Made by a program: the position numbers and the translations under genes. Of a stretch of DNA of 64,000 nucleotides, positions 49,028 through 61,169 are shown in pieces. Each line of letters opens with the position of its first letter. The first letter of the stretch is position 1. The stretch is from NCBI RefSeq assembly GCF_043641665.1, contig NC_092191.1:927501-991500 (forward strand), written 5' to 3'. This stretch comes from Enoplosus armatus. Taxonomy: Eukaryota > Chordata > Actinopteri > Centrarchiformes > Enoplosidae. The notes below the pieces were generated by a model. It saw only the letters and a program-made list of their open reading frames with translations. It was not told where the DNA came from and did no database searches.

Positions 49028-49315
49028 ATGCAATCCACCCCTCTCCTCCTCCTCCTCCTCCTCCTCCTCCTCCTCACGTCCAGCCTCTTTGCTGCAGCAC
49101 AGCAGATAAATAAAGGCAGTAAATGGGAGCTGAGCACACAGAGGGACGATTCTTCACCTACTTCACCTCCCCCTCCATCCCTGCAGAGATATTTTATATC
49201 CTGCACCGTGTGTTTTCATTCTCCTGGATGTGTGGCAAAGGTGAAACTGCTTCAGGGAGACTTTAGTTTCTGGAGACGAAAGCTGAGGATCAAACCTGGA
49301 CTCACAAATCAGTAA
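49028..49315 (+). CDS. Candidate small ORF with signal-peptide-like start, unconfirmed
   Basis: This is a 95-codon ORF with A at -3. Residues 4-22 form a leucine-rich hydrophobic stretch and residues 22-25 read AAAQ, so the start resembles a cleavable signal peptide. The leucines come from a (CTC)n repeat, which could give this by chance. A fair donor, GCAAAG|gtgaaa, lies at 49240/49241. The rest, KWELSTQRDDSSPTS and on, resembles no family I know. Confidence 0.2.
   Translation: MQSTPLLLLLLLLLLLTSSLFAAAQQINKGSKWELSTQRDDSSPTSPPPPSLQRYFISCTVCFHSPGCVAKVKLLQGDFSFWRRKLRIKPGLTNQ
49043..49074. repeat. (CTC)n microsatellite
   Basis: About ten CTC units, coding for the poly-Leu run of the small ORF if that is real. 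Confidence 0.9.
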
Positions 49316-49350
49316 AATGTGTCTCTGGAAGTAAAAGCCGAGAGGCGGCT

Positions 49351-49385
<35 letters not shown>

Positions 49386-49388
49386 GGT
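49351..49388. repeat. (GTA)n/(GTG)n microsatellite
   Basis: About eight GTA units followed by four GTG units. Confidence 0.9.
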
Positions 49389-49565
49389 TGTAAGACACTT
49401 GTGGCTTCAGCAGTAGTAATCTGTGTTTTATGGTTTTCATCTTGTTTGTTTTGGAATTGATTTGTTGTTGAAGTTGAATTTTTTTTTTTGTTTCTGTCCC
49501 CTGAGATTAACCGCTTCAGTAAAATACAGATAAATTAGTTAGAAAGCTTTACAAATGAACCTGCA

Positions 49566-49720
49566 GATTACTGTAGTCATTGATCGATTCATCGTTTGGT
49601 CAGTAAAATAGTGATTCCTTGTTGCCGACTTCAGTGTCTTGTCCGACAGCAGTCTAAAACCAAAGGTTATTCAGTTTATCGTGACATAAAACAGAGAAAA
49701 GCAGCAAAGGATAAGAAAAA
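49566..49720. repeat. Dispersed repeat, diverged copy 3
   Basis: Contains GATCGATTCATCGTTTGGTC, then AAAACCAAAGGTTATTCAGT. Same family as 46449-46640. Confidence 0.6.
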
Positions 49721-52700
49721 CTGAACAAACCTTAAATTGGTTTTCAAAATTGTTGCTGATTAATTTTCTGTCACTCAACAAACAGATGAATTGAAGTTCA
49801 TTTAGGCTCTGTCAGACTTCCCTTAATCTTTTGCATACCGAGGTATTTCTCCCTTCAAGGCCACTGTGGGAAATGTTGGTAGGAAGAACACATTTATATA
49901 TTTTTAGGATTTATTGGATGAAGTACTGGATTTTCAAGGTATTCACATTGCTGATGAGCCAAAAACAGACATTTCTTTCTGGTTATTTAATCCATAAACA
50001 ATTTCTTTATTGATTTTCGAGAAGACTTATTACTGTATATAACAATATATATATTGATTTAGTGATAAGAAATTACATACACATGATTGTATAAATGATA
50101 TAGGAGTTCATCCATATTGACCAACCCCCCTGATGGTATAGAACACCTGCCAGGCAGGACTCTCTGTCATCCACTGACCACAGTCAGGTGTTTGAATATC
50201 CTTCTATTTTAAAACAATTACATGTCAGTTTTTAATAAACAAATGTATTGATTTATGCTCACCATGCCCTGGAGAGCATGGAGGTGTGAAAACTCAAGAT
50301 CATTCACAGCTCTCGCAGCGATCTTGTCTGTTCCTTCATATCTGTATGCTGGAAATATTTATCTGCCCATTGAACATTCATGTACGGAAGTGGCCTCTGC
50401 TTTAAAGACCCCAGTTGAACACACCGTGTCATTCTAACATGTTCAGTCACTAATAATAGTGAAATATTTTAAAAGCAGATTAATTTTTTTGCAGCCAAAC
50501 AAACAGTTGTTCCCATGATGCTTCCTTCTCTGTCTGACTTCAGCTGAAGGTCGAGGCTGCCTCCATGTTCAGCGGCTCCAGTTGTCCTTTAATGGTATTG
50601 ATCGCTGCTTTAAATACACCCAGCCCATCCCAGTGAATAATTCAGATCACCTCAGCGCAGTGGCTCCATGGCAGGAGAGAAAACATTCCCTTATAGTAAT
50701 GGAGGAAGTCTGTGAGGGCTGACGCTCTGCCGGGCCCCGTCTCAAGTCAAACCTGCCTTTTTTCACCCGCTGTGAAAATGTGATTATTTGTGGCCATGTG
50801 TGATTTTGTGTGGTCATGTGACGGCAGTGAACAGGACTGCATTCCTCAAGGGTTCAAAAACCTGAAGGGTTCACCAAACCACAGGAATGAAATCAGATCT
50901 TTGTACAGAGCTTTCCCTCACAACATTACAGAATGGCGTTTAGTATTGAGACTGTAGTAAACAACTGTAGCTGTGTTTTGTCTGTAGTTGTTCTCCTGGA
51001 GGTCAGTTTGGTCTCAGTGAAACATGGATGTACGCTGTTGTTTCTTTAGTAATAACGTCCTTTTCTACTTTACAGCGTGTTGTAGATGTAAATTTGGTAC
51101 AAAATGTTCCAGAAATCTGACCTCTGAGGATTGTGTGTTATTGCAGGAGCCCGACTGATATTGGCTATCACAGATACATCGTTATCTGCGTATATGTTGT
51201 CTGATATGAAAACTGAACCAGAGCACAGCATGGAGGTCTTGATGCCTTCAGGCGTCCTGGTTGTATAGAGTTCCTTCTTCATTCTTGAGGGGTATTTGCT
51301 TTTCCTTTCTCAGTAATCCTCCTGCCTGATTGGTGCAGTGATCCCTCTGAAGTGACGGTGACCTCTGACCTCCATTCTGACCCCTGACCCCGGACTCCTT
51401 CTCCCTGACCTCCGAGTCCTGAACCCCTGTCAGCTCGCCGCTAACAGAGCCGTCTCCTCCCCACCTGGATTAGACCGTCTGACTGACTCAACAGCTGACC
51501 GCCAATCACTGTAGAGTTATAGAGTCCTCAGGATGCCTCTGTTGGGGGGTGAGGCTGGATGGTGTGCTTGTGGTCTAAATCTGCTCAGATGGCTAAATGA
51601 AAAGCCCCCCCACAGAATGTCATGTGTTGTTCACAACGTTTTGTGTTCTTTAAGTTTGTGGAGACAGTTGATGAGAGTGAAGTCTGAATGAAAGGAAAAC
51701 TATCTTTTTATGAAGCATAATGGTGTATTTCTGCAGTTCTTTAGAGTCGGTCTGGTAGGCTGGTAAACAGGAGGATGGTGTTCAGGCCAGACTGGACGCA
51801 GCAGGAGGTGGTTTTAAATTCTTGGCTGAGCTGCAGCCATGAGGAAACATCAGTCCAGCACACAAACACATCGCTGAGTTTTCCCACTTTGCCCGGGCTC
51901 CTGTGAAAGCAGCACCATTCCCTCCCTCCCCGTGTCCTCGTTTCTGGTCTTTAATTTCAATTAGCTCTGGCTGCTGGTTGACTTTGATGGCATTAGTCTC
52001 TCCTCCCAGCCTCCACACTCGTCCCTCTGCTCTCGTCTTCCTCTGTTGGTTTTGCGAAAGCCGCCGGGTTTAACTGCTGCGATCAGAATCTGAACGCTCC
52101 GCTTCCACTTCCTGCCAGCGTCCAGCCCGCCCTCAACCCAACAGCCACACACACAAACACACACCGAAGAAAATGTAGGTGGGCTGTCCTGCTAGCAACA
52201 GACCATAAAGTGATTGACAGGATGCAGAACATCTTTTGATGTTTCCTAGCAACAAGATGGTCTTGCTGGACTGAGAACAGTCCCACTGAGGAGGAAGCAA
52301 ACAGGTTTTGGTTACTCCGGATGATGTTTCACATGTGTCCACATTTGAGACTCCAAAATGATGTTTAAAGCAGTTTGAGACCACCGGGTGAGTGGTGCTC
52401 ACATTGCTGTTCGTCTGGAGGTGATGACACTTATAAAGGCACATTTAAGGACGGGTAACAACGGTTCATATATTTAGCTGTAAAATCATTGTTTTCACAG
52501 ACAACTGTAATAGAAGTTTAAACAGGTATGAGCAGAGTTTGCTGAGTGAAGAATTATGATGAGGTGACTTGTCACAACAGCAGCCAACAAAGGCGGAAAA
52601 CATTTCCCAGCAGCAAGCCAAATATAATGAAAACCAAACCCATTCATAAGTAGACTGATTAATTGAAGTGAACATATTAAATTATTAAAGAAAACTGTCC

Positions 52701-52900
52701 ATTACAACTTCCCAAAGTCTGAGTGGACGTATGCAAATATCCTGTTTTGTTCGACCAACAGTTCAAAACCCAACTTTATTCAGTTTACAGTGATGTAAAC
52801 TGATGAAAAGAATATTCTGTTGATGTATTAACCAACTATAGGTTTCTAATGTTCGTCTGCACCCTGCTGTACGCTTCCTGTTTCCACTGCTGACAAACCT
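49721..52900 (+). other. Putative intron, mostly featureless
   Basis: AT-rich sequence. A non-repetitive segment at about 50540-50760 with sites such as CTTTAAATACACCC and CATTCCCTTATAGTAATGG may be regulatory. The stretch 51350-51500 is rich in TGACCTCYGACC. A partial copy of the GCTGCAAC repeat family lies near 52740-52800. No exon is recognised. Confidence 0.4.
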
Positions 52901-52953
52901 CACACTTGAGCTGCAGAATATGAGCCAGTGTTTGTTCTCTGTTAGTCTCAGGT

Positions 52954-52992
<39 letters not shown>
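52954..52992. repeat. (GT)n microsatellite
   Basis: Pure GT run of about 19 units. Confidence 0.92.
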
Positions 52993-52994
<2 letters not shown>

Positions 52995-55365
52995 ATGTAC
53001 CTTCACGGCCTGCATACCTCTGCCTGCCCTCCTGAAGTGAGGAGGACTGGTTTCACAGCTTTCCTGTCAGACTGTGGTTTCACACCTTCATCTGACACGT
53101 CGCTCCTACGCAGGAATTTACATTTAACCATCAGCTGCCTCTGAGCACTTCACGCTTCAAAACAGACGTGGAGCTCGTCCACCTCCAGTGACTGAACTGC
53201 TGCGTGCTGCCAAACTAATGTGTGACTTTTGTACAAATAAGATGACTGGATTTTAGACAGACAGCAGTGTGGCAAGAAATGTAACTGACCTTTACATGAC
53301 AGTAAAACTGGACTGATCCGCATCACACCACCTGTGCAGGTTTGGGAAAGTCCAGAGGACAAATTTCATCATTTTTAGGTCATGAATATTTGAATAATGA
53401 GCTAAAAAATCTAGAAAAGTTTTTGTTTTCCTGCTCATATTGAACATTTGTTGGACTATAAGGTCATATGTGTTTGTTTTTAGAAAATCTGGTTCCACTT
53501 GTCCTGCTATTCATATCACACATATCACAATTCAGCTGGTTATTGGCAGAAATGTTTGCATAATTGAATACTGTTGAATTAGAGTGATATCATCAAGTCG
53601 ACATGTTTTAAAGCCACCAGATTACATCTTTGAATGTGCTCAGGAGATCAAAGTGAGAAAAGGAAAGTGAGCAGTGAAAAGCAGAAGTCCAGTACAGATG
53701 AGGTCAGTGTGGATCAGCAGACGTTCCCTCTGCTGCTTCCTGTTTCCCTGCGTCGCTCTCTCTCCTTTAAACAGCTGGTTGGTCTGTTTCAGTGTGTAAA
53801 CAGCCCCGAGCTCTGACTGAGGCTCAACACAGGGAACTCTGGGAAATCGTCAACAGTGTTTGTAGATTTGCCAACATGGCAATGACAGAAGGTCATTTAA
53901 ACAAGTTTGTTTTGCTAGAGTTTCCACCTCAAAGTTCAGTAGTTTCTTGGTGTGAGGCCTGTTGCCCCTCAGTTATCCACTTCTTTGGACATGTTGCCTT
54001 TTATTGTGATAGTGACGATATAAATTCACAGATGGATGGATATGACGTGCGACAAAGGTCACTGGAACTGGTTATATTCTCTGTTTCTTAACCACAGTCC
54101 ACCACACAGGTCTGTGCCATTTAGCTGATCCTAAATCTGTGTGGAACGATTTCAGCTCTTCTGTGATACATTAAATGTAGAGCTACAACAGTTAGTCTAA
54201 TTATTGATTAATCAATTGACAGAAACCACTTTGTCTGATTTTAATAAGCTAATAATAGTATTAATAAAGTTCTACATTATACATAAATTATGAATGTTTG
54301 CTCGTTCCAGCTACTTTAATGTGAGGAGTTGCTGCTTTTCATAGTGAATTCTTGGAAATTGTGATGGCCGTTCTTCACTATTTTATTTATTAAAGAAGGT
54401 AATCTTTAAGTTTCAGCTCAAGAATTTAAAAAAAGATAAATATATGCAAAGTTGTTGTTATTAGTAAATTTTAACAGATCAGAAATGACTTTCTGAAAAA
54501 ATCTGTTTCAGTTTGTGAAAGACTCTTTACATTATTCCTGTGGATTGGAGTTTTTACACACAGACACCTGATTTATTCATTTCCATTAAGCTGATGGAAA
54601 TCTTCATTTATTGTTGAATGTTCTTGACATTTGAGATGTTTGAGTGGAAGCAGTCGGCGGGTGGAAATAAAGCCATGAAGTCACTTCAGTCTCGGCCCTC
54701 CCACCACGTCTCCTCTGCAGCTCATGTTCTACTGGTTGAATGAATGTTCGGTAAAATGTCACAAAGATAAAACATGAAATATTGTGGATGAATTTACATC
54801 ACAAGACTTATAAACTACACCCACCAGAAAACATACTGAGCAGACATTTATTCAAGGATAGTTTTGATAATTCATTACTCATGAACCCCAGAGGTTCCAG
54901 CTTTTCTCTGTTTCATACAATTATAGATTAAATGTCTTTGTACTGTGGGTCTGACTTATATTATCATGATTATTATGGTGTAGCACACCCTCACTTGTCA
55001 TGGGCGTCTTTATTTATAGTTGAAATTTCATACACAGTTAATCAGTGTCTGGTTGTCTGGAGGAGGTGGACGGATGTAAAAACCGATCTGCTCCATAACG
55101 TCTTCGGTGCCGCTCTGCTCCTGTTTGTATAGTATTTACATCATTTTATATTTCAACCAGATCTTTTCCTTCCAGGTTTTTTCTGTTTGCATTGTTGAGG
55201 AGGTTTAGCTGTTTCCACTCAGCTGTTAGAATTCATCATAGTTCACATAAAAATAGTTGGATGGAAAGCAGAGCTGCGTTTCACTTCAGTTCATGCTCGT
55301 GTGGGAGAGCAGGATCTGTTTTTCCCTCCGTCTGTCTCTTTGTCTTGGCAACGCCTCTCATCCAT

Positions 55366-55370
<5 letters not shown>
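52993..55370 (+). other. Putative intron, no recognised exon
   Basis: AT-rich, with one diverged dispersed repeat at 54179-54350. The 99-aa ORF at 53792-54091 shows no domain and has ordinary intron composition, so I do not call it a gene. Confidence 0.45.
54179..54350. repeat. Dispersed repeat, diverged copy 4
   Basis: GAGCTACAACAGTTAGTCTA and TTGATTAATCAATTGACAGA, then a TTGCTGCTTTTC phrase. Same family as 46449-46640. Confidence 0.6.

Positions 55371-55441
<71 letters not shown>
55371..55441. repeat. (GT)n microsatellite, about 71 bp
   Basis: Long pure GT run of about 35 units. Confidence 0.95.
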
Positions 55442-55443
<2 letters not shown>

Positions 55444-56285
55444 GGATGGAGTGGCAGCAGCTGTTTTTTTGCCAACCTCGTGACCGCTCTCAGCCCCCGT
55501 CTTCGGACATCTATTTTCTCCTCGTCTGTTCTATAATAACCCAGCGGCTGAATCCCCACCGCTGCCGTTTTTCCTCCCATGAGGTGGAGCTGAACACACA
55601 CACACTCTGAAGCTGCTGGTCAACTCATCAACACAGTTTTCCACACTGTCTTGAGTACATTTTCCAGCTGAGTGTGTTAGTTTTGGCGGCAGCAGGGTGG
55701 TGTAGTGTGAAGCCAGAGGAGGCGGTTCAGACCCTCCACACCCTGCTGAAGACCTGCTCACTGCTGATCCTGACCTTTGAACTCAATATTGGTCACTTGG
55801 TCTCTTCCGTCCCTGTCCAAAACTTTGGTCCAGAACAACTTGTGGTCAGATCTACATGAAATTTACTCTGCTCTCCAGAGGATGAACCCTTTAGATTATT
55901 CTACTCTAGCGCCACCTTCAGGACAAATGTGACATTATTAGCTCTGCTTCTCGTAAGGATCTAAGACTGTGTAGCAGCTTTAAATTCTGCCGTCAGGAGT
56001 TAAACTTTTATTTTGTTAGTTCCTGTTCTGTCTGCTGTATCTCTGCTCAGACTCTGTAAACCCTCTCCGCTCACTGGGTGTGAATATTAACTCACTGTCC
56101 TGACGCCGGCCTCCTTCACTAAATAAAGCCTCCTTTGAGGAGCGCTGTGCTGTCACATAAAAAGGCTTCTGTGTTGGAGGAGACGGGGAGGGAGGAGGCT
56201 CCGACTGTCAGCCACACTGCTCCACTTATCTCCTTACAAACAGCAACAAGCCACAAACACACTGACATCAGCACAGATCTAATGA
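55442..56285 (+). other. Putative intron, no recognised feature
   Basis: About 840 nt without a repeat or exon that I can identify. Confidence 0.45.
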
Positions 56286-56289
56286 TGGA

Positions 56290-56800
56290 GCAGATTCAAG
56301 CCCAGGAGTCCCGGAGAGGTTCTAGGAGTCTTTCAGGTGGTTCCACTGGCCTTTAGGAGGCTTTGGTGGACTTCAGAGGATGCAAGGAGTCTTGCAGGGT
56401 GTTCGTTGGTCCTTGAGGGGGTCCTTGAATGATTTTTTTGTGTCAAACCCTTGAGGGTTTTTTTCTGTGGTCTTAAAGAAGCTTCCATTAGTCATTGGAT
56501 GCAAGAAATCGTTGAGAGGATGCGCAACGTCCTTGTTGATGGTCCTCGAGGAGGTTTCAGTGCTCATAATGTGGTTCCAATGATCCGTGAGGGGTCTAAT
56601 GGAGTTTAAAGAGGTTCCCGTGGTCCTGAATGGTGTTTAAGGGGTCTTAAACACCATTCTGTTCACCACCAAGTTCTGTTGGATGTTGAGTGGGTTCTAG
56701 GAGTCTTCTTAAGGAGGTTCCATTGGTCTTATAAGGGGGTTGCAGTGGTCTCAAAGGAGGCTCAACAGATTCTTTTCAAGGAGATCCTTGGTTAAAATCT
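56290..56800. repeat. Degenerate minisatellite, about 20-bp GGAGGTTCCAGTGGTCTT units
   Basis: About 20 or more diverged units built on AGGTTCCANTGGTCYTNNAG and GGGGTCTTNAA, spread over 500 bp. Units are too diverged to count exactly. The type is familiar from other fish loci (recalled). Confidence 0.65.
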
Positions 56801-57160
56801 TTAATACTTTGTCACTGTAGCATGACTCATGTCAATAGAACAAAGATGATGATCATATTTATAATGACATCACTGTGAAAGCCATTACATGTGAAACCCG
56901 TTTGGATGTATTTTTCATTAACAGAAAACATTAATATGTTCTCTCTACATTCATGTCAAATAGACCCATCTCTGTGACATTTTCACCTGAAGGCTCACCT
57001 GACAGCCGTCATTCACACACTTCCTGCTGCTGTCATCTGAACTTGCAGTTGTGTTAAGTTGTGGAGTAGAAACCACACAGATGTTTTCTGGATTTATTGA
57101 TGTGGGACGTCATGACTGAGTGTGAAATGTAACGGCAGGTTTGTTTGTGTCTCTGACAGC

Positions 57161-57275
57161 TCGGCGGTAGTGATGTGGGTCTGATGTGAACGGCCTCCTC
57201 TGCTTCAACACTACACTTCCCATGGAGCCGTGCACCGACACGCACACTGTTCTACCATGGAGTCACCAGTCAGGT
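57161..57275 (+). other. Candidate exon (noncoding or start-codon exon), unconfirmed
   Basis: An acceptor-like TGTCTCTGACAG ends at 57160 and a donor-like CAGTCAG|gtatgg follows at 57275/57276. The 115 nt between are GC-richer than the surroundings and contain two ATGs late (57222, 57259). It could be an internal 5' UTR exon of the downstream gene. No peptide match. Confidence 0.2.
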
Positions 57276-57384
57276 ATGGAAACACACACACACACACACC
57301 TCAGAGTCCTGTCTACAGGATGTTTATTGTGGTCACATGAAAAACATCACTGATTGGCTTTCTGCTCCTTTTGAGTTACCCTCC

Positions 57385-57385
<1 letters not shown>

Positions 57386-57418
<33 letters not shown>
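57386..57418. repeat. (CA)n microsatellite
   Basis: Pure CA run. A shorter one lies at 57283-57298. Confidence 0.9.
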
Positions 57419-57422
<4 letters not shown>

Positions 57423-57439
57423 ACATAAACAAACATTAT

Positions 57440-57655
57440 TTTTTGTGGACGGGCACCGGTGATTACTCCTTAAAACTTGATTAGGCCCCCCCCCCATGCT
57501 CTTTGAGGAGATTAACCTTTGACCCCGGGGCTGAAGGCAGAGCTGGCCAATAGGAGGCTTCTTGGCTTTTAATTGCAGGCTCTGATTGGGTCATTGGAGC
57601 TGTCATCTTGCTTGATTAATAACCGCAGAGCAGGAGAGGAGGAAGAGCAGTGATT
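57440..57655. promoter_or_regulatory. High-complexity segment, possible conserved enhancer
   Basis: Non-repetitive, with GGAGATTAACCTTTGACCCC (nuclear-receptor half-site TTTGACC), GCCAATAG (CCAAT type), TTTTAATTGC and GATTAATAACC (homeodomain type) within 200 bp. Regulatory role is inferred from motif density only. Confidence 0.3.
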
Positions 57656-57677
57656 ACACTGAGCCTGAAGGCTCTCT

Positions 57678-57680
<3 letters not shown>

Positions 57681-57726
<46 letters not shown>

Positions 57727-57760
57727 ATATAGGTGAAGTCATGCCTTACAAAGAGAAAGA

Positions 57761-57833
<73 letters not shown>

Positions 57834-57899
57834 AGATATAGGTGAAGTCATGCCTTACAAAGAGAAAGAAGGTGTGTGTGTGTGTGTGTGTGTGTGTGT
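57681..57899. repeat. Compound (GT)n repeat with duplicated 40-bp spacer
   Basis: Three GT runs (57681-57724, 57762-57832, 57872-57899) are separated by two near-identical spacers beginning GAGATATAGGTGAAGTCATG. It is therefore a tandem duplication of about 110 bp with changed GT lengths. Confidence 0.9.
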
Positions 57900-58250
57900 T
57901 GATATCTGCATGTGTAAATGCTGAAGTCATGCCTTGATGTGAGGAAATATTGTATCTGTGTGTTCTTTAACTTTAAAATGTTGCTTCGGCATGTTTGACC
58001 TGCGTAGTTGCTGAGGATTGTTTCTGTTTCCCTCCCGCTCACTGTTTTGTGAAGTTTGAAACTCAGCTGTGAAAAGTTTTCTGGTTCAGAACATCAACAG
58101 TGAGCAGGACTCAGTCAAAGTCAGGCTGTGTGTATCTGAAGGTCTGCCTTTTGTTCCAGAGTGTTTGTCAGTCCTGGAAAGTCTTAAAATGTGTGAAATG
58201 TTGTTGCTCGACCTCAGAGGAGGGATCTCACCTCTGCTGATATGCAGGCA

Positions 58251-58390
58251 GGGTAGTTCATTCATTCAGTATTGGTTAATCAAAACCCAAAGATATTCAC
58301 TGTTTGGACTTTAAAAATGACTTAAATGATGAATTGAATATCAAAATAGTTTTATTTGATTTTATGAATAATTGTTTCAGCTCTACCAAA
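58251..58390. repeat. Dispersed repeat, diverged copy 5
   Basis: AAAACCCAAAGATATTCACT, a run on TTTGATTTTATGAATAATTG, then TTTCAGCTCTACC. Same family as 46449-46640, inverted in part. Confidence 0.5.
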
Positions 58391-59579
58391 ACGATTGAGA
58401 AACCCTGCTGTAAATAGTCGGCACTAGTAAAGCTCTAATGTTTTATATTGTGAAAAACCTTTTAAAGTCAAACGTACGGGACTTTCTGTTGAAGCGAGGC
58501 AGATTTTCTGCCTTTGTTTCAGGACGAGGTGACTCAAGTGTCTGAGTTTCAGAGCTCGCTGACAGACCTTCAAACAGAGCCGGCCAGTCTGCAGCTCAAA
58601 ATCACTCCCATATGTCCCTCAGCAGCCCCCCTCCCCCCCGGTCCTGCATGCTGCTCTCGCACACTGCAGCCCGGCTCGGATCAGGCTGGCCCGGCTCAGC
58701 TTACAGTCCAACCTGGCACTCTGACAGGACTCAGCTGAGTCCTTACGGTGGGTGACTGCAGCCTGAAGTCCTCAGAGTCTCCATAGAGGAGGGTCACAGA
58801 TGTAAATGATATGACGACATGTATTCATCCTGTTACTTTATGATGCCGACAGTGTTCAATGAAGTTAGTGGTGGTGTTTTACTGGACTGCATCATATTCA
58901 GTATATTCAATATAATGTAGTCCAGTTCAACAGCACCTTTTAAAATCAATAAAATATATCTAGAACTATAATGAAAAAGGTCTTTGTCTAATAATACTTT
59001 TAAAACTGCAGATATCTGATATTCTGACGAGGTTCGTTGTAGAATAATAGATTTGTAATGTGTCACATGTATATGAATAAGCGTGACACAGTGAAGTTGT
59101 TGTATTTTTGATGGATTGGAGGTGATTAATATGTAGAAATGAGAGGAGTGTTTTGGTGTTGTTATCTTTGCGGTCACTCAGACGTCGGCACTGTTTGGAT
59201 TCTGCTGTTTATCAGAAACTCTGCAGACGGTCGTAAATTCCTCAGACTGACTGGTTCAGGAGTTACTGTGTGAGCTCTGTCGCAGCTTCACTCTTATTGT
59301 GTTTGAGGTTTGAACATGAGCAGAAGTGAAGCAGCTCATTTAAACAGTGAACATTGTCCGAACAGATGGATCCCGTCAGTGTTGGGAGGAACTGATCTAT
59401 CTGAGCTTCAGTTTCTGATTAGAAACTTGAGTTTTTCAGGACGTTTGTGAGTTTTGAGCAACAGTGAATCATTATTCAAAGAGAACTTGTCATGTGGGAC
59501 TAATATATTTAGACTAAATGATGAATCAGTGAATCACAAAAATAAAAGTTCCCAGAGCCCCATCTGACATCTTCTTTTT

Positions 59580-59725
59580 GCAGGTTTTATCCAACTAGAT
59601 TCCAAAAATATTTAATTTACAAAGATATGAAACAGAGCAAAGAACTGGGAGCTGGTTTCAGGAAAATCGATTATAAAAATAGTTGCAGATTAATTCTTTT
59701 GATGGATTAATGGTTTCAGCTGCAT
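59580..59725. repeat. Dispersed repeat, diverged copy 6
   Basis: GATATGAAACAGAGCAAAGA, then GATTAATTCTTTTGATGGAT and GTTTCAGCTGCAT. Same family. Confidence 0.5.
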
Positions 59726-60299
59726 TGTCATGGCGAGTGTTACTGTAAAGCCTGCGCTTTCGCCAGGCAGGGAGGCTCTGATGAAGAGGTGCGGTCTAGT
59801 TGCATTATGGAAAATGTAGGCTCCAGTGTTTTTGGAGTTTGACGCATGCTAGAGACTAAAAGTCAGGATGTCTCTGCTGCACAGATTTGAAATCTGTCTT
59901 ATATTCTAAGAGTGCTCCTCTAATCTGACACACACTGCAGCTGTTGTCAAGACTTATTTCTAAACCTGGGTCTTATTTTTATTTGTATATTATTTTTTTT
60001 ACATATTTAGGTGTCTAAATTACTAATCCTTACCAAAAGTTTTGGAATTGGTCCAGTAGATCGCCTCAGCCGGCAGCCGTGAACGGGCTGCGATGGCTGC
60101 AACGTAACCCATGTGACCAACTGCACAGACGAAAAGTAAAAGAAAGTTGTTTCTGCCAGCGACGGGCTCAGATTGTTATTCTAAGTGTCTGACGACGTTA
60201 TGGAAAGGATCCCTGCAGAGACAGGCCTTTTTGTTTCCTCTTTATTTCTGTTTCTGTTTTGTGTCCTCACAGGAACACAAAAACACACACACACAGATG

Positions 60300-60440
60300 A
60301 ACACACAGGACCACCTATATCGTTGTGTCGGCCATGCTCGGCTCTGTGGCCTGGCGGTAGTTTCCAAGGCGACACGGTGGATGAAACCATCCGGCCTCCG
60401 TGCTCCGAGTCCAGCCTCTGACCAGACCACCCACCCACGC
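60300..60440. promoter_or_regulatory. GC-rich high-complexity segment with X-box-like site
   Basis: It contains GTTTCCAAGGCGAC, similar to the RFX X-box, among CpG-containing non-repetitive sequence. Possible regulatory element, weakly supported. Confidence 0.2.
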
Positions 60441-60906
60441 ACACACAAACACACTCTCACACACGGGGCCAATATTCTGTCTGCTACAATTACACTTATA
60501 TTTTAGTTTTCTCTTTTTACGTCTCTGGGGAAAGTTGCCTGAGCTCCGGTCTCTCCAGTTTCCACTCCTTCATACTGGGATCAGACCAGTGCAGACTGCT
60601 GGCGGCCGCTTCAGCTCCACTGCTGCTGCTGAGGCGGAAAATGACTTTTTCAAAACAGAAAATCACCAAAACAGCAGAAAGAAACTCTGAACATCAGAGT
60701 CTGAGTGGCTCTACAGACGCTGGTGCCCCCAGACTGATAGAGGACAGCTGGTTAAAAATGATTGACAGCAGATGAGGGCGGGACCTTGACCAGCTGAGTG
60801 CGAGGAGGGCGGGGCTTAACAGTAAACTTCCTGTCTCTTGGGGTCAGATTGTAGCTGTTGTTCTCACAGTCGGTCCACAGCGAGGACGCTATCAGAGCTG
60901 TGACTT

Positions 60907-60909
<3 letters not shown>

Positions 60910-60952
<43 letters not shown>
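60910..60952. repeat. (GT)n microsatellite
   Basis: Pure GT run of about 21 units. Confidence 0.92.
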
Positions 60953-60955
<3 letters not shown>

Positions 60956-61169
60956 ATTTTCCATTACCTGGTTCTCACATTCCAGCAACAGGAGTAGGGA
61001 GGGGGAGGGAAGAGGAGTCATAGAAATGACAGAGGAGGGGGGCTGCTATCGATAAGCAGCAAAGATCAGCTGACTTAATTGTCCATTATTAGTGTGTTAT
61101 TAACGAGCACAAGTGCTGAACATTATCTGGTTCCAGCTTCTCCAATGGAAGGATTTCTCTGTTTTATGT

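Larger units (their letters stand above)
57901..60299 (+). other. Putative intron with dispersed repeats only
   Basis: Two diverged copies of the GCTGCAAC-type repeat lie at 58251-58390 and 59580-59725. The ORF at 58523-58738 follows an acceptor-like TTTGTTTCAG but has no donor and no domain, so it is not called as an exon. Confidence 0.4.

Noticed and set aside
53792..54091. 99-aa ORF starting MCKQPRALTEAQHRELWEIV
   Set aside because: It looked like a helix at first, but no family match, no splice partners and ordinary intron composition.
58523..58738. Acceptor-like TTTGTTTCAG followed by a 72-codon open frame
   Set aside because: No donor follows before the stop, and the frame does not join the candidate exon at 57161-57275.
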